A stretch of 64,000 nt of DNA from Kiloniella laminariae DSM 19542 (lineage in GTDB: Bacteria; Pseudomonadota; Alphaproteobacteria; Kiloniellales; Kiloniellaceae). The stretch is taken from NCBI RefSeq assembly GCF_000374005.1, contig NZ_KB893134.1, forward strand, positions 48,894 to 112,893, given 5' to 3'. Below are positions 1 to 8,505 of the stretch, piece after piece (the stretch's first letter is position 1; each line of letters opens with the position of its first letter). The notes beneath the pieces were generated by a model. The model was not told where the DNA came from. It did not search any database and worked only from the letters and a program-made list of their open reading frames with translations. A program made the position numbers and the translations under genes.

Positions 1-2
1 AT

Positions 3-167
3 GCGACAGGAAAAGATATCGATCTGGAAGTTGATGGTGGTATTAATTTTGAAACAGCGCCTCAAGCCATTGCCGCCGGGGCAGATCTGCTCGTCGCCGG
101 AACCGCAACCTTCAAAGGTGGTCCAGATCACTACGCTGCCAACATACTCAAAATGAAGGGCCAGTAA
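3..167 (+). CDS. rpe: Ribulose-phosphate 3-epimerase, C-terminal end (5' truncated by window edge)
   Basis: Only the last 54 codons are present; the frame is open from the window edge to TAA at 165-167. The translation contains the C-terminal beta-strand/phosphate-binding signature of Rpe: LEVDGGIN, then AIAAGADLLVAGTATFKGG, then a short YAANI helix. In the family this Asp (VDGG) is the second catalytic acid and the GTATF segment binds the sugar phosphate. The enzyme interconverts ribulose-5-phosphate and xylulose-5-phosphate in the cytosol (pentose phosphate pathway). The heparinase-like gene starts 11 bases after the stop, so the two are probably cotranscribed. Confidence 0.93.
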   Translation, partial: ATGKDIDLEVDGGINFETAPQAIAAGADLLVAGTATFKGGPDHYAANILKMKGQ

Positions 168-177
168 GAGTACACAG

Positions 178-1971
178 ATGGAAGGGCACAGCCAGTCCCA
201 ATCACCAGAAAATACCAGGGTTTCAGATCGGTGGGTTCGGGGGAAGACGAACCTGAGTGAACGTTTGTCTGCCTTTTTCAGACTACCGGGCCCTCTTGCT
301 CTTGCCAGAATTCGTTTCAAATTAAAATATCTCTACTACATCAGCCCCCTGTTCTCGCTACAGGTAATGCGACGGCCGATCACCAGTCTCATCTTCGCCC
401 CCTCAGACCCGTGGCTAGGCAACACAACACGAGGACGAAACATCCTTGCCGGACAGATGGAACTGGCAGGGCAGATTATCCACAACCCCGCCCCTCTCTG
501 GAACCCTCTTGGCGCCGAACAGGAGTTCGTCAAGGAACTACATTGTTTTGGGTGGCTGCGTGACCTGCGTGCTGTTGCTGGCGATCAGGCAAGAAGATCC
601 GCCCGCCAGATGGTCACCCTCTGGATAGAAGACAACAGCAGCTGGAGACCCCTTTCCTGGGAGCCTTCCATGACAGGATGCCGTCTTTACAACTGGCTTG
701 GTCACTATGAATTTTTTGGCAGCTCGGCCGATATAGAAGTTCGACAAAGATTATTGGAATCCGTCGCCCAACAGGCCCGATACCTTTTCAACTGTCTCCC
801 TGCTGGTCTGACTGGCGTCGAACTGATCAGAGCGATAAAAGGCCTTCTCTATGCTGGCACCTGCCTGCCTGCCGGGGAACCTTGGCTTCAGCGAGCCTTG
901 AGACTTCTGGTCAGAGAATTACCATGCCAGATTTTGCCTGATGGTGGACACATACAGCGCAGCCCGCATATCCATCTCGAAGTTTTGCGTCATCTGATCG
1001 ATATTCGAGCCACGCTGCATGCTTCGGGCAGGGAAGTTCCAGGTTACATAATCACCGCAATTGAGAGCATGTCGCCGGTCCTGCGCCTCTTCCTTCACGG
1101 GGACGGGGGACTTTGTCTGTTCAACGACTCAAACGAAGATCATGGCTGGCAGATCGATATGGTGTTGCAAAGAGCGGAAGGCAGAAAGCAACCCCTTATG
1201 TCCGCCCCGCAAAGTGGTTTTCAACGCATTCAGTCAGGTCGAATACTTCTGATCGCAGATGCGGGTGCTCCCCCTCCGCCCGGCCTTGATCTCAGCGCTC
1301 ATGCAGGCACGCTCAGCTTCGAGATGTCGATTGGACGTGAACGCCTGATCAGCAATTGTGGTGTCCAGCGCCATCATCCGCAATGGCGTTGGGCACCAAG
1401 AGCAACAGCAGCTCATTCAACAGCAACCCTGTCGGAAACAAACTCGGCTTATCTGACCCCGAGCAACGGTCTGGCGCGCCGCCCCCATAACGTGACCTGC
1501 AGACGAGACGAACGCTCTGGCGAAGTCTCTCTGGATATGAGCCATGACGGCTATCTGGAAAAATTTGGGCTTGTTCACTATCGACAGATCACAGTCCTGG
1601 CGAAGGGTGAAGGGCTTGTCGGTATTGATACCTTTTCTCCACCCAGTTCAAAGACACAAGCCGATAAAGTCAACTTTTCTGTCCGCTTTCACCTACACCC
1701 GGATGTCCAGGCATCCCTGATCAATGGTGCTGATGCCATTTTGCTACGCCTGCAAAAGGGGGGAGGATGGCAGATTACCTGTCAGGGAGCGCATCTTTCA
1801 CTCGAACCCAGCATATACCTCGGCAAAGCTGGTGATATCAGAAGAAGCCAACAGGTTATCATGAGCGGTGTAACAACCAGTAATGAAACAAAAGTTGACT
1901 GGAACCTGCTCAGAGTCACCAACAAAAAAACAGATGACGAACCTGACCAAAGCAACCTGTGGGACCTGTAA
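178..1971 (+). CDS. Heparinase II/III-like family protein
   Basis: This 597-residue protein has the two-part build of heparinase II/III-like polysaccharide lyases. An alpha-helical N-terminal half carries GGHIQRSPHIH near residues 256-266 and LFNCLPAGLTGVELIRAI before it; a beta-rich C-terminal half contains the conserved block LSFEMSIGRERLISNCG followed by RATAAHSTATLSETNS. The family cleaves uronic-acid-containing glycans by beta-elimination, but the substrate is not readable here and I could not confirm the catalytic residues. No signal peptide is evident, which is usual for this alphaproteobacterial subgroup. It follows rpe by 11 bases and overlaps the next gene by 13. A heparinase-like gene near rpe and purH is common in this class, so its presence is ordinary; the two genes after it are less so. 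Confidence 0.85.
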   Translation: MEGHSQSQSPENTRVSDRWVRGKTNLSERLSAFFRLPGPLALARIRFKLKYLYYISPLFSLQVMRRPITSLIFAPSDPWLGNTTRGRNILAGQMELAGQIIHNPAPLWNPLGAEQEFVKELHCFGWLRDLRAVAGDQARRSARQMVTLWIEDNSSWRPLSWEPSMTGCRLYNWLGHYEFFGSSADIEVRQRLLESVAQQARYLFNCLPAGLTGVELIRAIKGLLYAGTCLPAGEPWLQRALRLLVRELPCQILPDGGHIQRSPHIHLEVLRHLIDIRATLHASGREVPGYIITAIESMSPVLRLFLHGDGGLCLFNDSNEDHGWQIDMVLQRAEGRKQPLMSAPQSGFQRIQSGRILLIADAGAPPPPGLDLSAHAGTLSFEMSIGRERLISNCGVQRHHPQWRWAPRATAAHSTATLSETNSAYLTPSNGLARRPHNVTCRRDERSGEVSLDMSHDGYLEKFGLVHYRQITVLAKGEGLVGIDTFSPPSSKTQADKVNFSVRFHLHPDVQASLINGADAILLRLQKGGGWQITCQGAHLSLEPSIYLGKAGDIRRSQQVIMSGVTTSNETKVDWNLLRVTNKKTDDEPDQSNLWDL

Positions 1972-3002
1972 ATTCTGTGCTTGATCTTCTAACAATTTTT
2001 GCCCTTTTCTGCCTTGCTTCCTGCCTTGCCACGGGCCTGTTACGCAAATTTTTACTGCGCAAAGGTGTCCTTGATACGCCAAATGAACGAAGCAGTCACA
2101 CAATCCCGACTCCCAGAGGAGGAGGAATTGCGCTAATGGCCGTTCTGCTTACCGGTTGGCTGGGCTATGGACTTTCCGCAAACGAAATCCTACCAGGTTT
2201 TTGGCAGATCATGACAGGAAGTCTGGCTCTGATGGCGATTTCATGGTTTGACGATTTAAAAAACTTATCCGCAAAAACGCGCCTCGTGATACAGGTTCTC
2301 GCGGTGGTTCTGGGGTTTTGGGGCCTGCATCGTGCGGGATTGACCGTTCAGTTGTTTCACGGATATATCCCCCTTTGGCTCGATCACCTGATCTTGGGTC
2401 TTGCCTGGATCTGGTTGATCAATCTATACAACTTCATGGATGGGATCGACGGAATTTCGGGTATCCAGACGATCTCGATAACCTTTGGTTTAATTTGCTT
2501 GGCCTGGCAACTCCCCCTCCCCTCGGACTTCCAGTTTTTGCCCCTTATCGTTATGGCTTCGACAGCAGGCTTTCTGATCTGGAACTGGGAACCTGCCTCG
2601 ATTTTTCTGGGCGATGTCGGTTCAATTCCTTTGGGGTACATTCTCGGCTGGTTTTTCCTGTTGTTAATCTCCCAGGGACTCTGGGCGGCCGCGTTTATCC
2701 TGCCGCTTTATTACCTCTGCGATGCGACCTTCACCTTGATAAAGCGTCTGCTTAAAAAGCAAAAAATCTGGCAAGCTCACCGGGAACACTGTTATCAAAA
2801 GGCAGTCCAAAACGGCGCCAGCCATAAACAGGTCGCCCTGGTGATTCTGGGCTGTAATATCGGTTTGCTTGGAATCGCTGTATGGTTCAGTCAGAACCAC
2901 CCCTGGCCAAGCCTGGCTTCAGCACTCATTCTGGTAAGCCTGACTATGATTGTTCTTCTTCGAAAACAGAGCATAAAGGTCTCTGGTAAACCAAAGCCGT
3001 AA
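1959..3002 (+). CDS. WecA/MraY-type polyprenyl-phosphate sugar-phosphate transferase
   Basis: A polytopic membrane protein of 347 residues (about ten hydrophobic segments) with the superfamily motifs in order: SSHTIPTPRGGG at 45-56, the Asp pair in SWFDDLKNLSAKTRL near 95-109 (Mg2+ site), NLYNFMDGIDGI at 155-166, FLGDVGSIPLGY at 216-227, and a cytoplasmic His-containing loop (AHREHCYQKA) near 268. Members transfer a sugar-1-phosphate from a UDP-sugar to undecaprenyl phosphate, starting O-antigen, teichoic acid or capsule synthesis. It is most like the WecA/WbpL branch, not MraY. The first start is GTG at 1959, overlapping the upstream gene by 13 bases; a second GTG at 1977 would avoid the overlap. 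With the dehydratase that follows it could supply and load one surface-glycan sugar. Confidence 0.88.
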   Translation: MGPVNSVLDLLTIFALFCLASCLATGLLRKFLLRKGVLDTPNERSSHTIPTPRGGGIALMAVLLTGWLGYGLSANEILPGFWQIMTGSLALMAISWFDDLKNLSAKTRLVIQVLAVVLGFWGLHRAGLTVQLFHGYIPLWLDHLILGLAWIWLINLYNFMDGIDGISGIQTISITFGLICLAWQLPLPSDFQFLPLIVMASTAGFLIWNWEPASIFLGDVGSIPLGYILGWFFLLLISQGLWAAAFILPLYYLCDATFTLIKRLLKKQKIWQAHREHCYQKAVQNGASHKQVALVILGCNIGLLGIAVWFSQNHPWPSLASALILVSLTMIVLLRKQSIKVSGKPKP

Positions 3003-3067
3003 CCATTATTGTGCCTCACAGAGAGGCATAAAAACTATATCAGGCTGTGTAAAAGGAAAATACACCA

Positions 3068-5005
3068 ATGAGGCTTCAGGCCACTCCCCGTTTCAAGTCT
3101 CTGGTGGCTTTCGTCCATGATTTGATCATGGTCGCGGTTTCTTTTGCCCTGGCTCTGGCTCTTCGCACCGATGTCACACATCCTGTTTTGCTTCCTTCGA
3201 ACGATCTCCTTCCGGCCTGGGGCTTCTTTATCGTTGTCGGTGCTTTTTCCTTTTGGTTGCTTGGCTTTTACAAAGGGATCTGGCGTTACGCCTCAATGAA
3301 CGATCTGTTCAATATCATCAAGGCGGCAACTCTGATCATGTTGATCTTTGTTCCTGTATTGTTTTTCTGGAACAGGCTGGAGGACATTCCACGCAGTTCG
3401 CTGATCATTAACTGGTTTATCCTGATTTTCCTGCTTGGCGCCCCCCGAATGCTCTACCGCATTTGGAAGGATCAGGGTTTTCGCCGGATAATGGAAAAAA
3501 ACAGCCACCTAAGAATACCTGTCTTTCTGATTGGTGCCGATGATCTCGCTGAAGCTTTTGTTCGTCACATCAGCCGTGCCCCCGGGAGCCTTTACGAGGT
3601 AGTTGGCATTCTGGACCCCAGCGGAAAAGAAACAGGACGTCGAATACATGACATTCCTGTTACTGGACCGCTCGACAAACTTGAAGCTGCACTGAAGATC
3701 TGCAGCACAACTGACAGGGCGCCACAAAGGCTCGTCATATCAACAGTGTTAGAACGTAAAGCGATGCAATTTATCAATGCAATCGCTGAAAAACAGGCCC
3801 TGATACTGGACCGATTACCAAACCCCACCGAATTTAAAAGCAGCAATGGCGAAAATGTTGAAGTACGGCCGATTGCTATTGAAGATCTCCTGGGCCGCAA
3901 ACAGGCCACTTTAGATCGGCAGGGAATGCGAGGCCTCATTTCAAATCGCAGAGTATTAATTACAGGTTGTGGTGGTTCAATCGGCTCAGAATTGGCCCGA
4001 CAAATTGCTTCTTTTGGCCCAGCACACCTGATCTTGCTCGATAGTTCTGAATATAATCTCTATTCGATTGATTTAGAAATTGATGAAAACTTCCCAAATT
4101 TAAAAAGAGATGCTGTCATCGGCGACGTCCGTGATCGTACCCGACTTGACCAGGTCTTTGAGCGTTTCAAACCTGAACTGGTCTTCCATGCCGCCGCCTT
4201 AAAACATGTTCCCCTTGTTGAAGCTAACCCTGTTGAAGGTGTCCATACCAACACATTGGGCACCCGAAATACAGCTGATGCCTGTCGCAAGGCAGGCGTT
4301 AAGATAATGGTGTTGATTTCGACAGACAAGGCGATCAACCCTCCTAATGTTATGGGAGCAAGCAAGCGGTTGGCAGAAAGCTATTGCCAGGCACTCGATA
4401 TCGCCGGGAGAGATGAAGGCAAAACCCGGTTTGTCACAGTACGTTTTGGTAATGTCCTCGGTTCGACCGGATCTGTGGTGCCACTCTTCGAACGCCAGTT
4501 ACGGGCTGGTGGTCCACTTACAGTTACTCATCCTGAAATCACCCGCTATTTTATGACAATCCGGGAAGCTGTTGAACTCGTCTTGCAAACCATGACCCTC
4601 GGCGCGGAGCTTGGCAGCCACGATGCAGGGAAAATTTATGTTCTGGACATGGGAGAACCGGTAAAAATTGCTGATCTGGCCAAACAGGTAATCCGGCTGG
4701 GAGGATTTGAACCCGAACGAGATATAAAAATCGAATACACGGGTTTAAGACCGGGTGAGAAGCTATACGAAGAGCTCTTTCATGAAAGCGAACCTCTCCT
4801 CGCAACTAACCATAACAGCCTCAAACTGGCTTCACCCAGAACAGCCGATCTTGAATTTATGATACAGAACCTTGATCACCTTTCCCAATTGATCCAGCAA
4901 AGAAATCGCCCTGAGGTGATTGCTCAGTTGCGTCGTTTGGTTCCAGAGTATAATGGCCAACAACCCCAAGACAGAGATCTCGAAGCAGCTGTTTCTCATC
5001 AATGA
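3068..5005 (+). CDS. Membrane-anchored NDP-sugar 4,6-dehydratase (FlaA1/WbpM/CapD family)
   Basis: 645 residues, the usual length for the long WbpM-like form. About four transmembrane helices occupy residues 10-130, followed by a CoA-binding-like Rossmann domain and then the short-chain dehydrogenase domain beginning with VLITGCGGSIGSELARQ near 297. The segment STDKAINPPNVMGASKR shows Met where classical epimerases have the catalytic Tyr, as in the Ser-Met-Lys triad of WbpM/FlaA1. The family dehydrates UDP-GlcNAc to a 4-keto-6-deoxy sugar, leading to QuiNAc, FucNAc or bacillosamine. It lies 65 bases after the WecA-like gene; the pair resembles wbpL-wbpM. Which sugar is made cannot be told from the sequence. 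Confidence 0.9.
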   Translation: MRLQATPRFKSLVAFVHDLIMVAVSFALALALRTDVTHPVLLPSNDLLPAWGFFIVVGAFSFWLLGFYKGIWRYASMNDLFNIIKAATLIMLIFVPVLFFWNRLEDIPRSSLIINWFILIFLLGAPRMLYRIWKDQGFRRIMEKNSHLRIPVFLIGADDLAEAFVRHISRAPGSLYEVVGILDPSGKETGRRIHDIPVTGPLDKLEAALKICSTTDRAPQRLVISTVLERKAMQFINAIAEKQALILDRLPNPTEFKSSNGENVEVRPIAIEDLLGRKQATLDRQGMRGLISNRRVLITGCGGSIGSELARQIASFGPAHLILLDSSEYNLYSIDLEIDENFPNLKRDAVIGDVRDRTRLDQVFERFKPELVFHAAALKHVPLVEANPVEGVHTNTLGTRNTADACRKAGVKIMVLISTDKAINPPNVMGASKRLAESYCQALDIAGRDEGKTRFVTVRFGNVLGSTGSVVPLFERQLRAGGPLTVTHPEITRYFMTIREAVELVLQTMTLGAELGSHDAGKIYVLDMGEPVKIADLAKQVIRLGGFEPERDIKIEYTGLRPGEKLYEELFHESEPLLATNHNSLKLASPRTADLEFMIQNLDHLSQLIQQRNRPEVIAQLRRLVPEYNGQQPQDRDLEAAVSHQ

Positions 5006-5186
5006 GATTATAGCAGTCTTCTCGAGAATCGCTGCATTGCATCATCCGGCACTTCAGGTTATTAGTGGCGCGCCATTCGAAAAATCGGCCAACCGGGCGT
5101 TCTTCCTTGTCAAAAGATACAGGGAGCCGCCCCACCTCCTGCTCCGGCGGGCAACCGGGGTAGAAGACAGCTGCTAAGGAACTGCT

Positions 5187-6761
5187 ATGTCTGAGACCAT
5201 CCGTCGTGCGCTCGTTTCCGTTTCCGATAAATCCGGGCTTGTAGAATTCGGCAAGTTTCTTGCTGATCAGGGGATCGAGATCCTCTCAACCGGTGGCTCG
5301 GCCAAAGCCTTGAGCGATGCCGGTGTTCCGGTCAAGGAAGTATCTGCGCATACTGGTTTTCCTGAAATCATGGACGGGCGGGTCAAGACCCTGCATCCCA
5401 AAATCCACGGCGGTATTCTGGCCCGGCGCGATCTCAAAACCCATACCGGTGCCATGGCTGAGCACGATATCGCCCCGATTGATCTCGTCATCGTCAATCT
5501 CTACCCCTTCGAAGCGACTGTGACTTCCGGCGCAGATTACGAAACCTGTGTCGAAAACATTGATATTGGCGGTCCAGGCATGGTCCGGGCTGCGGCCAAG
5601 AACCACGGTTTTGTCACCATCATCACCGATCCTGCCGATTATCAGCTGGTGATTGACGAGATGAAGTCCCGCAGCAACAGCACTTCAGACGAACTCCGCC
5701 GCAAACTGGCTGCCAGCGCCTATAGCCACACCGCCAGATATGATTCCATGATCTCCGGCTGGCTCCAGGGCGAATGCAGGGTCGATTTCCCACGTGAAAC
5801 CACCCTCGGTGGCAAGCACAAGCAGTCCCTGCGTTATGGCGAGAACCCGCATCAGGTCGCCGCAGTCTACAGCGCAATTGACGCCCGTCCCGGTGTGGTC
5901 ACAGCCCAGCAGCTGCAGGGCAAGGAGCTGAGCTACAACAATCTCAATGATACCGATGCCGCTTTTGAGCTGGTTTCCGAATTTGAAGCCCCGACCATTG
6001 CCATCATCAAGCACGCCAACCCCTGTGGCGTAGCAACAGGCGACAACCTCAGCGATGCTTACAAAGCCGCACTTGCCTGTGACCCTGTCAGCGCCTTTGG
6101 CGGCATTATTGCCACCAACCGGACGATGGATGCAGCCACGGCAACACAGGTTGCTGATCTCTTTGCCGAGGTCATCATCGCCCCGTCTGTGGATGAAGAG
6201 GCCCGCGCGATCTTTGCTGCCAAGAAAAACCTGCGTGTACTGGTCACCGGAGCCATGCCAAACCCGGCTGATCGAGGCATGACCATGAAGACCATCTCTG
6301 GCGGTTTCCTGCTGCAGGGCCGTGATAACGGTCGCATTACTGCCGCCGATCTCAAGGTCGTTACCAAGCGCGCTCCGACTGAGCAGGAACTCGCAGATAT
6401 GCTGTTTGCCTTCCGCGTGGGTAAACACGTCAAGTCCAACGCCATTGTCTATGTCAAGAACGGTGCCACAGTCGGTATTGGCGCCGGACAGATGAGCCGG
6501 GTTGATTCTTCCCGCATTGCCGCCTGGAAAGGCAAGGAAGCTGCTGAGGCTGCTGGTCTCGCCCAATCTGTCACTGTTGGCTCAGTGGTTTCCTCTGATG
6601 CCTTCTTCCCCTTTGCTGACGGTCTTCTCGCCGCCGCAGAGGCAGGGGCAACAGCCGTGATCCAGCCCGGAGGTTCCATGCGCGATGACGAGGTCATTGC
6701 TGCAGCCGACGCAGCAGGCCTGGCGATGGTCTTCACCGGCATGCGTCACTTCCGCCACTAA
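5187..6761 (+). CDS. purH: Bifunctional AICAR transformylase / IMP cyclohydrolase
   Basis: This cytosolic enzyme does the last two steps of purine synthesis, formylating AICAR with 10-formyl-THF and closing the ring to IMP. The 524 residues match the family length. The N-terminal MGS-like cyclohydrolase domain starts [13 protein letters not shown] and includes [11 protein letters not shown] and [15 protein letters not shown]. The transformylase part has [16 protein letters not shown] and the C-terminal [14 protein letters not shown]; Lys-His in IIKHANPC are the expected catalytic residues. ATG at 5187 has an AAGGAA ribosome binding site 6 bases upstream. The 180 bases before it hold no convincing gene. 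A strong hairpin at 6779-6812 ends transcription. Confidence 0.98.
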   Translation: MSETIRRALVSVSDKSGLVEFGKFLADQGIEILSTGGSAKALSDAGVPVKEVSAHTGFPEIMDGRVKTLHPKIHGGILARRDLKTHTGAMAEHDIAPIDLVIVNLYPFEATVTSGADYETCVENIDIGGPGMVRAAAKNHGFVTIITDPADYQLVIDEMKSRSNSTSDELRRKLAASAYSHTARYDSMISGWLQGECRVDFPRETTLGGKHKQSLRYGENPHQVAAVYSAIDARPGVVTAQQLQGKELSYNNLNDTDAAFELVSEFEAPTIAIIKHANPCGVATGDNLSDAYKAALACDPVSAFGGIIATNRTMDAATATQVADLFAEVIIAPSVDEEARAIFAAKKNLRVLVTGAMPNPADRGMTMKTISGGFLLQGRDNGRITAADLKVVTKRAPTEQELADMLFAFRVGKHVKSNAIVYVKNGATVGIGAGQMSRVDSSRIAAWKGKEAAEAAGLAQSVTVGSVVSSDAFFPFADGLLAAAEAGATAVIQPGGSMRDDEVIAAADAAGLAMVFTGMRHFRH

Positions 6762-6778
6762 GTATGATTACCCCACCT

Positions 6779-6812
6779 GTAGAAAAGGCTGCCTAATGGC
6801 AGCCTTTTCTAC
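6779..6812. terminator. Bidirectional stem-loop between purH and the cupin gene
   Basis: A perfect 15-bp inverted repeat (GTAGAAAAGGCTGCC, loop TAAT, then the complement) lies 17 bases after the purH stop and 36 bases past the end of the convergent cupin gene. The A/T-rich outer stem gives a short T-rich tail on either strand, so it can serve both genes. Confidence 0.8.
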
Positions 6813-6847
6813 TTTACTGGTCAAGTTCGACAATCTTGAAAGCTTTC

Positions 6848-7336
6848 TCAGCTTTTTTTACCCACCGATCCGCTGGGCGTGACAATGTGTTCGTGGTTAA
6901 CCAGATCCCAGGGCTTGCCGTTACTGCGATAGATGCGCTTGCCAAGCTTGGGATAATCCGCAGTGTCGTGGGCAAGGCGTTGTCCGACGACAATACACTT
7001 TAACGGTTCGCTCCCGTCATTGATCATGGTATGGGCCAGTCCCCCGGCGCGATAACCAATAAAATCTCCCGGTCCGATGGCATGCTCTTCCTCACCGACA
7101 ACCACCTTGCCCCGACCTGAAAGCACATAACTGCATTCGTCTTCGTTGTAGTGCACATGGTATTCGGTCGATTCACATCCCGGCGGCACCTCGATGATAT
7201 GAAAACCCAACCCGGTCAGGCCCGTCAGATCGCCCAGGGACTTGTTGTTGCGTTTGGCATTATCATTGAGAAAGTGGGTTTTCTCGAGGCCTTCCATCGC
7301 CTCGATCTCGGCTTTGCTTATGACATATTTATCCAT
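6848..7336 (-). CDS. Small cupin-domain protein
   Basis: A 162-residue single-domain cupin. Motif 1 is HVHYNEDECSYVLSG (His60, His62, Glu67), motif 2 ends in GGLAHTMIND (His102), giving a complete 3-His/1-Glu metal site of the kind used by dioxygenases, isomerases and metal-binding storage proteins. No other domain or signal peptide is seen. It is the last gene of a minus-strand run (LysR, cysteine-hydrolase-like, VOC, cupin) with 60 bases to the VOC gene. The context suggests oxidative catabolism or detoxification of a small molecule, but the substrate is unknown. Confidence 0.82.
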   Translation of the reverse strand: MDKYVISKAEIEAMEGLEKTHFLNDNAKRNNKSLGDLTGLTGLGFHIIEVPPGCESTEYHVHYNEDECSYVLSGRGKVVVGEEEHAIGPGDFIGYRAGGLAHTMINDGSEPLKCIVVGQRLAHDTADYPKLGKRIYRSNGKPWDLVNHEHIVTPSGSVGKKS

Positions 7337-7396
7337 GATCTCTCCCGGCTCTGCATATCAGGGTCAATTCGGTCTGAACTCTGTACACCTGCTGCA

Positions 7397-7798
7397 TCAT
7401 TCCAGATCCCCCCGGCAAACAATATGAACCTTGTTGCCATCCGGATCGCGCAGATAGGCCCCGTAATACCCCTCCCCGTAATGAGGCCGCGGTCCGGCAG
7501 CACCTTCATCTCTTCCGCCACTGGCCAACCCCGCTTTCCAGGCAAGGTCGACAGACTCGGGATTTGGCGCCCGAAAGGCGACCATCACGCCATTGCCTGC
7601 CGAGGCTTCATGGCGATCAAAAGGTTGGTAGACATAAAATCGGGGCAGTATCTGATCCGGGGCAACCCAGCAAAGTGCCTTTGGTCCGCCGTCATCGGTC
7701 ACCTTCCTGCGGCGCAGGCCAAGGGGAAGCAAGATCGCATCATAAAAAGCCCCGGCTTGTTCCAGATCGTTGCTGCCAACCGTCACATGACTAAACAT
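7397..7798 (-). CDS. VOC (glyoxalase/dioxygenase-fold) family protein
   Basis: A 133-residue vicinal-oxygen-chelate protein. It opens MFSHVTVGSNDLEQAGAFYD, the usual beta-alpha-beta start of a VOC module, and ends with GEGYYGAYLRDPDGNKVHIV, the usual last strand. I chose ATG at 7798, 24 codons inside the longest frame, because the domain begins there and GAGAGGGGAA sits just upstream. His4 and the C-terminal His are candidate metal ligands, but the expected Glu is not evident. Similar proteins include fosfomycin/bleomycin-resistance-like and lactoylglutathione-lyase-like enzymes; activity cannot be assigned. Confidence 0.8.
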   Translation of the reverse strand: MFSHVTVGSNDLEQAGAFYDAILLPLGLRRRKVTDDGGPKALCWVAPDQILPRFYVYQPFDRHEASAGNGVMVAFRAPNPESVDLAWKAGLASGGRDEGAAGPRPHYGEGYYGAYLRDPDGNKVHIVCRGDLE

Positions 7799-7876
7799 TC
7801 TGTTCCCCTCTCCTCTTTGTTCACAGCTGTCATCTTGAACTTTGCCCGCTGGGCAGTTCAGGAGTATCAATACGGT

Positions 7877-8497
7877 CTAGTTGCTGTCTGCGATAACATC
7901 ACGACTGTTCACGACCCGGCAGTATTCGCCGTCAAGATTGGCGAGGGAGAGATTATGCACCTCTTCGGCAGAACGCAGCACCCCTGCATAGTCAGGACGG
8001 GCAAAGGTAAAGCAGCCATCGGCCAGCAACAGTGTGTCATAGCCGAGATTACCCGCCATACGGACCGTGGCCTCGACCGAATTGTTGGTGATCACTCCCA
8101 TAATCAGCAACCGGGTGATGCCCTGATCGCGCAGGATCTGGTCCAGATCCGTACCAATAAAGGCCGAATTGACCTGCTTGCCCAGAACCAGCTCACCTTC
8201 GCGGGGTGCCACTTCAGGCTTGAAAGCATGACCGGGCGATCCCGGATAGTAGGTCGAAGCCACTTGGCTGCTGTCATGACGGATATGAATCACTCGCAAG
8301 CTCCGTGCACGCCAATCGGCCAGCACCGCCGCCATGACCTGCTCGGCCTCCGGGTTGTTTCGCGGGCCAAATTCTGCCCAGCGTGGATCATCAATCGCCT
8401 GCTGCACATCCACCACCAGCAAGGCACTTTCACGACCAAAGGAAAGATTCGGGCCCCTATGACCCGGCCGGTTATCTGAATCCGGTTTAGCTGACAT
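7877..8497 (-). CDS. Isochorismatase-like (cysteine hydrolase family) protein with Ser in the nucleophile position
   Basis: 206 residues with the isochorismatase-like hydrolase fold. Asp30 in ALLVVDVQQAID and Lys107 in LVLGKQVNSAF are the usual catalytic acid and lysine. The third residue, normally Cys in a motif like GxxTxxCVxxT, is here Ser140 (GVITNNSVEATVR, codon TCG). Family members hydrolyse amides or vinyl ethers (nicotinamidase, N-carbamoyl hydrolases, isochorismatase). It begins 8 bases after the LysR stop and is followed by the VOC and cupin genes, so all four are probably one transcript. Whether this branch uses Ser as nucleophile or is catalytically different is open. Confidence 0.85.
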   Translation of the reverse strand: MSAKPDSDNRPGHRGPNLSFGRESALLVVDVQQAIDDPRWAEFGPRNNPEAEQVMAAVLADWRARSLRVIHIRHDSSQVASTYYPGSPGHAFKPEVAPREGELVLGKQVNSAFIGTDLDQILRDQGITRLLIMGVITNNSVEATVRMAGNLGYDTLLLADGCFTFARPDYAGVLRSAEEVHNLSLANLDGEYCRVVNSRDVIADSN

Positions 8498-8505
8498 TTC
8501 TGATT

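Noticed and set aside
5006-5186. Gene or riboswitch between the dehydratase and purH
   Set aside because: The 85-codon frame here overlaps the end of the dehydratase gene out of phase and reads to the purH start region without any motif; no purine riboswitch core is visible.
5685-6566. 293-codon minus-strand frame within purH
   Set aside because: Antisense shadow of a conserved enzyme gene.
7151-8479. 442-codon plus-strand frame
   Set aside because: It is antisense to the cupin, VOC and isochorismatase-like genes, whose motifs are clear; its translation shows no domain.
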